Below are positions 60,801 through 64,000 of a stretch of 64,000 bases of DNA, piece by piece. Numbering within the stretch: the stretch's first letter is position 1; every line of letters begins with the position of its first letter. The position numbers and the translations under genes were made by a program. Origin of the DNA: Bathymodiolus thermophilus thioautotrophic gill symbiont (lineage in GTDB: Bacteria > Pseudomonadota > Gammaproteobacteria > PS1 > Pseudothioglobaceae); assembly GCF_003711265.1 (NCBI RefSeq), contig NZ_CP024634.1, forward strand, positions 868,001 through 932,000. Direction: 5' to 3'. The notes beneath the pieces were generated by a model that saw nothing but the letters and a program-made list of their open reading frames with translations, was not told the DNA's origin and did no database searches.

Positions 60801-63251
60801 AGTAATGGCGACACTGCTGGTGGCGATCTTATTATTAAAGTTAAAGTAGGCAATACTTCTGATAATTATGACGGTACCAACCCAGACTTCACAATTACTT
60901 TAAAAAATGTGGGCAGCACTGGCACTACTGACCTAATGGCTTTATTGGCTGACAACTTTATTATAAATACCCCCCCTGTCGTTGAATCATGGGCAATTGG
61001 TTCATCACCATCAGGTCAACTTGGTTTCGGCAAAGGTGATGTCGTTACCTTAACTTTGACATTTAATGAGGCATTGCAACTAGGTGATATAACAGGCTCT
61101 AAAGTAGTAATTGGTGCCAAAGAATTTGAGTTAAAAAAAGACGAATCCACTACTGCTGGCAACAATAAATTGGTGTTCCAATACACTGTAGTAGAAGGTG
61201 ATAACATTAGTTCTGTTGATTTTAATGTTAATCTATCTACAATGATACTTAATAATATAAAGGGTGTTGACAACAACCAACTTACCTTTGCTGACGAGAC
61301 AGTCAAACTTGGTAATCGATTATTATTCTCTGAAGAAATAGGCAATAACAATCCTTTTGATGGCATAGATGTGGGTGTTTTTAGTAAGCCGACCTTTGCT
61401 GATATTAATAACGATGGCAAGTTGGATTTGATAGTCGGGAGTTCAACTAATACGCTTGAATACTTCCAAAATACAAGTTCTCAAGGAGTGCTTAGTTATA
61501 CAAAAATATCAGACAACAGCAATCCTTTTAAGGATGTTATTGGGGCTCAGAGGGAATTAACCCCAGCTTTTGCTGATATTAATGATGATGGTGTTTTAGA
61601 ACTGCTAGTAGGTGGTAGAAATGTAAGAGACGAAAGTTCTGGTAATGGAGGCAACAGCTTCTACTACTATGTAAAAGACTCGACCAGCGGTCAATATGTA
61701 GAGGCATCAATCAGAACTTCTTATTTTAATTTTTCTGATACTTTGGCGAACGGGTCTACTTCCCCAACTTTTGTTGATATTGATGGCGATGGTGATCTTG
61801 ATTTAATATCAGGTCAATTATCGGGTGGCATACTCTACTACAAAAATGTGGGCACAAAGCAAACACCTGTTTTCGAACAGAAAAAAGGTGATGGCAATCC
61901 TTTTAATGGTCTTGATATAGCACAGTTCAATGTAGCACAGTTCATCCACCCAACCTTTGGCGATGTTGATGGCGATGGCGATTTGGATTTAGTGGTAGGT
62001 AGCACAAGAAGTGTGAATGGGGTTAATGCAAGTGTACTTGATTATTACCAAAACATAGGCACTAGTGAGAATCCTGTTTATGAAAAACAATCAAACAGCA
62101 GTAATCCTTTTGATGGTGTTGAGGTAAGTCATGGTACTCCAGTTTTGGTTGATGTTGATGGTGATGGTTATTTGGATGTAATAACTGGCGAATCTGGCGG
62201 TACCCTTCAATACTTCCGCAACCAGACTTTCTTTGTTGATACTACTGCTCCAACAGCAACAATAACAGTAACAACAATTTTGGTTTCAGCCAACATTTCT
62301 GTTATGAGTAGCGAGAGCGGAACGGCTTATTTGGTTAAACAAGACACCAGTATTCCTACTGATGCCACTAAGGTTTACTTTGATGGTTTGGACAGTAGCA
62401 TAGCAGCAAGTGTAAAAGTTTCAGCTATGAATGAAATAAGTCTATCGACCACAAGTAATATGACTCCAGGTAGTTATATTCTTTACACTATTGACGAAGC
62501 AGGCAATATTTCAAGCCCCACTACAAATCAAATTGAGATTGTTGATGCTGACGACAATACCTTAACGGGCACTGATAGTGCTGATATCCTAATAGGTGGT
62601 ACTGGCAACGACACCCTGAATGGTGGTATTGGTCACGACACCCTTTCTGGTGGCGCTGGCGACGATACTATTAATGGTGGTGCTGGCAATGATACCCTTG
62701 CTGGTAATGCTGACAACGACACCCTTTCTGGTGGCACTGGCGACGATACTATTGATGGCGGTACTGGTAACGATACCCTTTCTGGTAATGCTGACGACGA
62801 CATCCTTTCTGGTGGCGATGGTAATGACAACCTTGACGGTGGTGCTGACAATGATAAGCTTATTGGTGGTTCTGGTGCTGATACTTTGACAGGTGGTGAG
62901 GGTGCAGATATCTTTGATTACGATGCTTATGCTGATAGTTTAAAGGCTAATTGCGATACCATTGTTGACTTTAATGTTATGGAAGATAAATTAGATTTTA
63001 GTGATCTCTTTACTGCGTATCGTGCTGGACCGATTCTAAGTAATTTATCTAAATACATTAACGCCACAGTTGATGATAGTGATGAAGCTAATGTTAACCT
63101 CTATATTGCTTCTCGTGGTATTACTGATGATGGTATTGTAGATAGTTCTAATGCAAATGCGCTGATTAAATTCACTGTAGCTGATGCTGTCGCTCAAAAT
63201 GCGCTTGTTGCAGCACTTAACAATAACACTTTTGATGAATATATCTTTTAA
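57810..63251 (+). CDS. Large type I-secreted RTX/Bap-like repeat protein (1,813 aa)
   Basis: This is probably a surface adhesin or exoprotein. Domains in order: a BapA-prefix-like N-terminal region (~1-135); an Ala/Ile-rich hydrophobic stretch (IEIAIAAAVAVIAIIV, ~153-168) with a Ser/Asp linker; Bap-type Ig-like repeats (~180-620; APSKPTIEVVATDD, ITATATDAAGN); a cadherin-like part; a first RTX block (~890-950; GGTGNDALIGGAGDDTL); five FG-GAP/VCBS-like repeats (~1190-1470; DINNDGKLDLIVG, DIDGDGDLDLISG, DVDGDGDLDLVVG); a second RTX block (~1584-1697); and a C-terminal secretion signal region with NCDTIVDFNVMEDKLDFSDL. The Asp-rich loops bind calcium in both repeat types. No HlyB/HlyD genes are adjacent. 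AGGAAAAAATAA precedes the start. Confidence 0.88.
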   Translation: MQVKTQKQVTTLQNKAQKVANKLNEEVITITKGVQHIQVQAGVAYQLNTKDFDTKKLNLIAKKVSDDLEVALEEGVVIFDNYFNICATELSCLVSLPAKDNGLYHIVADAFFTLEDGTQVVYFYGEQSIVSTESSTTSEDSGQSFGDIITSNIEIAIAAAVAVIAIIVSSSSSDDDKRTLDDPEIKIVGTIHNNVNQITVKAESGSKITVVFSANNETVTRVIESASGDAQNFSPLTETELNKLGSGSIKMTVTLTKDGAKESTSTSNFMLDIVAPSKPTIEVVATDDVINFSEKGTTITGTTEADSTVMLSIGNNNKQATVTGTTWVYTLTDSDITALGQGSEKIITATATDAAGNATVSENKVVVVDTLKPQPTISLVEDTGSNNTDKITNNKAVSVSDLENNATRTYSLTKNGNQIDGVTDAATYNAYMNGGSEGSKIDDAVYKLTITDTDVAGNVGDTTFEFTLDTTAPNKPTINMVATDDMVNASEKDAVNITGTAVANSTIMLAIGNQSTSVGVAGDGTWTHTLDATGLDQGSIIITATATDIAGNAIVSDDKVIVLDTIDPIMMSADQSTTVYTSTGAPSGTIVFNAKMTNLVGGVEDEGITYSIKEGLGDNASKFSITSDTGYLAYNTKQDLAHNDDTVTIIATDMAGNTREQSVTVSVVDATLATTVAWSNSGTDAVININEMKTMALGGTVSGNPGTGLQITSIVFKQGDAVIYTIDSSLPVINETDKTWALANDDTWISKLTDGDYTVAVNLSGDNASIGLGVSTAITVDMVIPMATMAKARVLVSGEVSVMSSEKGTAYLVEQGANISSDFTKTDFDGLVTSGTAINAGVLANSHTVMSTTNMSSGSYVLYVISESGNVSSPAANQIDIIAGNSLGVTDNNDALLIGGTSDDTIEGGTGNDALIGGAGDDTLIGGAGSDAITGGVGNDTLTGGTGVDTFFYTKTTAGNDTIEDFTLGSNGDKLDFSELLLAHSFAQLQKEVNVTDSNGDTAGGDLIIKVKVGNTSDNYDGTNPDFTITLKNVGSTGTTDLMALLADNFIINTPPVVESWAIGSSPSGQLGFGKGDVVTLTLTFNEALQLGDITGSKVVIGAKEFELKKDESTTAGNNKLVFQYTVVEGDNISSVDFNVNLSTMILNNIKGVDNNQLTFADETVKLGNRLLFSEEIGNNNPFDGIDVGVFSKPTFADINNDGKLDLIVGSSTNTLEYFQNTSSQGVLSYTKISDNSNPFKDVIGAQRELTPAFADINDDGVLELLVGGRNVRDESSGNGGNSFYYYVKDSTSGQYVEASIRTSYFNFSDTLANGSTSPTFVDIDGDGDLDLISGQLSGGILYYKNVGTKQTPVFEQKKGDGNPFNGLDIAQFNVAQFIHPTFGDVDGDGDLDLVVGSTRSVNGVNASVLDYYQNIGTSENPVYEKQSNSSNPFDGVEVSHGTPVLVDVDGDGYLDVITGESGGTLQYFRNQTFFVDTTAPTATITVTTILVSANISVMSSESGTAYLVKQDTSIPTDATKVYFDGLDSSIAASVKVSAMNEISLSTTSNMTPGSYILYTIDEAGNISSPTTNQIEIVDADDNTLTGTDSADILIGGTGNDTLNGGIGHDTLSGGAGDDTINGGAGNDTLAGNADNDTLSGGTGDDTIDGGTGNDTLSGNADDDILSGGDGNDNLDGGADNDKLIGGSGADTLTGGEGADIFDYDAYADSLKANCDTIVDFNVMEDKLDFSDLFTAYRAGPILSNLSKYINATVDDSDEANVNLYIASRGITDDGIVDSSNANALIKFTVADAVAQNALVAALNNNTFDEYIF

Positions 63252-63270
63252 CTAACTTTTGGAAAGTAAA

Positions 63271-63298
63271 AAAACCACTCTTTGGAGTGGTTTTTTTT
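63271..63298 (+). terminator. Intrinsic terminator of the RTX gene
   Basis: AAAACCACTC (63271-63280) pairs with GAGTGGTTTT around TTTG, followed by a T8 tract within 63287-63298. It lies 20 bp after the stop codon. Confidence 0.9.
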
Positions 63299-63321
63299 CG
63301 CCCAAGGATAATGGAATAAAC

Positions 63322-63400
63322 CAAAACCTTTATATAAATATAAATATGAATAATCATTAAGCATCTACTTTCATCCATTGGGAAGCCCCCTGCATTAGAC
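63322..63400. repeat. Fragments of a family-1 MITE and of the GTATTAGACAT palindrome
   Basis: AAAACCTTTATATAAATATA, then AATAATCATTAAGCATC and TTTCATCCATTGG is a family-1 left half. CCCCCTGCATTAGACATATT (63387-63406) is the arm seen after the array genes. Both are partial. Confidence 0.55.
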
Positions 63401-63411
63401 ATATTGACTAA

Positions 63412-63567
63412 TACCATTTTCAAAAAATAAACCAAACAATCTGGCATTCATCCTCACTCAAGTATTAACAGTAAAAATACCTATCAATAAGTAGTATAGA
63501 TATTTTTACTGTTAATACTTGGGCGATTATAAGCGCTATATTGTTCATTTTATTTTTGAAAATGGTA
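63412..63567. repeat. MITE-like element, family 2 (156 bp, palindromic)
   Basis: The ends TACCATTTTCAAAAAATAAA and TTTATTTTTGAAAATGGTA are inverted copies. Inside, GTATTAACAGTAAAAATACC and TATTTTTACTGTTAATAC form a second inverted repeat, so the whole element can fold into one long hairpin. A related half element flanks the hairpin at 51.1 kb, and the arm CTTGGGCGATTATAAGCGCT resembles 7999-8018. Confidence 0.75.
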
Positions 63568-63720
63568 TAAAAGCCAACTTTCACTCATTTGTAAATTTTT
63601 ATAAAGACTACATTAACTCTGTTAGAATAGGCTTTAATATCTTTATGTTTGTTATTTTTTTGAATTAAGGAGTGTGTTGAAAAAAATATTATAAATAACT
63701 AATATAGTTGACTTTTGGTT

Positions 63721-63818
63721 TGGTATAATGATATTACATTGTCCAATGGTGGATGATAAAAAAACATTGGCGTTTACTTGGATTCTATTTTCAATAGAGT
63801 TAGGTAAGCGTTTTTTTT
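63721..63818 (+). ncRNA. Candidate small RNA with its own promoter and terminator (about 83 nt)
   Basis: TGG-TATAAT (63721-63729) is an extended -10 element. A transcript from about 63736 would contain hairpin 1 (CCAATG 63743-63748 with CATTGG 63765-63770) and a terminator-like hairpin 2 (CGTTTACTTGGATTCTATT with AATAGAGTTAGGTAAGCG, 63771-63810) followed by eight T (63811-63818). No open reading frame of note is present. I do not recognise a known RNA family. It could alternatively be a leader attenuator for the gene starting at 63967. Confidence 0.5.
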
Positions 63819-63858
63819 GGCTGGTTCAAAGTTGGAATGAGTCAAAAATGGCATTGAA

Positions 63859-63906
63859 GCCAGTTAAGTATTTATTGTAATGATAGGTATTTAACTGGCT
63901 TTTTTT
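63859..63906 (+). terminator. Second intrinsic terminator-like hairpin
   Basis: GCCAGTTAA (63859-63867) pairs with TTAACTGGC (63891-63899), followed by seven T. It lies 60 bp before the last gene, so it would stop read-through from the candidate small RNA. Confidence 0.7.
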
Positions 63907-63966
63907 ATGAGATTTTTTTGCATAAGTATGCAAGGCACTTAATAATTTAAAAAACAAGGAAATAGG

Positions 63967-64000
63967 ATGAAAAAATTAATTGTAGTAGGCTCGGGAATGA
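63967..64000 (+). CDS. Start of a possible Rossmann-fold protein (partial, 5' end only)
   Basis: Only eleven codons are in the window: MKKLIVVGSGM. AAGGAAATAGG precedes the ATG. A strand followed by V-G-S-G is the usual beginning of an NAD- or FAD-binding Rossmann fold, but nothing more can be said. Confidence 0.5.
   Translation, partial: MKKLIVVGSGM

Noticed and set aside
62620-62889. Hydrophobic open frame inside the second RTX block
   Set aside because: It is an out-of-frame reading of the calcium-binding repeat codons, giving a low-complexity Val/Leu/Thr sequence.
63820-63845. GGTTCAAA as the T-loop of a tRNA
   Set aside because: No acceptor stem, anticodon arm or D-arm can be formed around it.

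Overview
The window is AT-rich bacterial DNA. A form I RuBisCO locus of the cbbR / cbbLS / cbbQ-cbbO type, gammaproteobacterial tol, min, ruv and moa/moe genes, many decaying mobile elements and an array of Rhs/YD-repeat toxin-like genes together suggest a chemoautotrophic sulfur-oxidising gammaproteobacterium. The SUP05/Thioglobus group, and within it the thiotrophic symbionts of deep-sea mussels, fits best. That placement is inferred from gene content; no rRNA is present to confirm it.

Layout: 1-7.9 kb is dense housekeeping sequence: the ruvB end, tolQRA, an orphan Xre/MbcA/ParS-type gene, minC, glyS, dtd, a PGPGW membrane protein, an ArsC/Spx-like protein, thioredoxin and ruvC. 8.0-15.1 kb is metal homeostasis: a small secreted His/Cys protein, a CzcCBA/CusCBA-type RND efflux operon and a CDF transporter. 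15.4-17.9 kb is Fur-boxed feoAB. 18.1-20.2 kb is argJ-purU. 20.2-24.4 kb is a small accessory island with a gene carrying an in-frame stop, a RAYT transposase remnant, two proteins with possible restriction-endonuclease-like cores and a secreted protein.

24.6-38.2 kb is the striking region: seven intact and at least three decayed tandem paralogues of a TccC/Rhs-like 'head plus tip' gene. The heads are almost identical. The tips diverge, but all seven keep Cys, His and Asp in a papain-like arrangement. The array is bounded on both sides by minus-strand paralogues of one secreted protein and is threaded with short palindromic elements.

39.2-45.6 kb is the Calvin-cycle locus: cbbR divergent from cbbLS, an unknown small gene, then cbbQ and cbbO. 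A defence-type reverse transcriptase starts 3 bp after cbbO, followed by vapBC, a small unknown gene and a CnoX-like thioredoxin-TPR protein. 49.5-51.1 kb is an IS5-like element with a frameshifted transposase. Then come a serine-protease-like protein that lacks its catalytic serine, molybdenum-cofactor genes (mog, moeA, mobA, moaE), a P-loop kinase-like gene and a 1,813-residue type I-secreted RTX protein. The window ends with a candidate small RNA and the first codons of a possible Rossmann-fold protein.

MITE-like inverted-repeat elements, most with ends like GAGACCTTTGCATAAAT, lie next to many accessory genes. One has inserted into the leader of a toxin-like gene, and one lies in the probable 5' untranslated region of the RTX gene.
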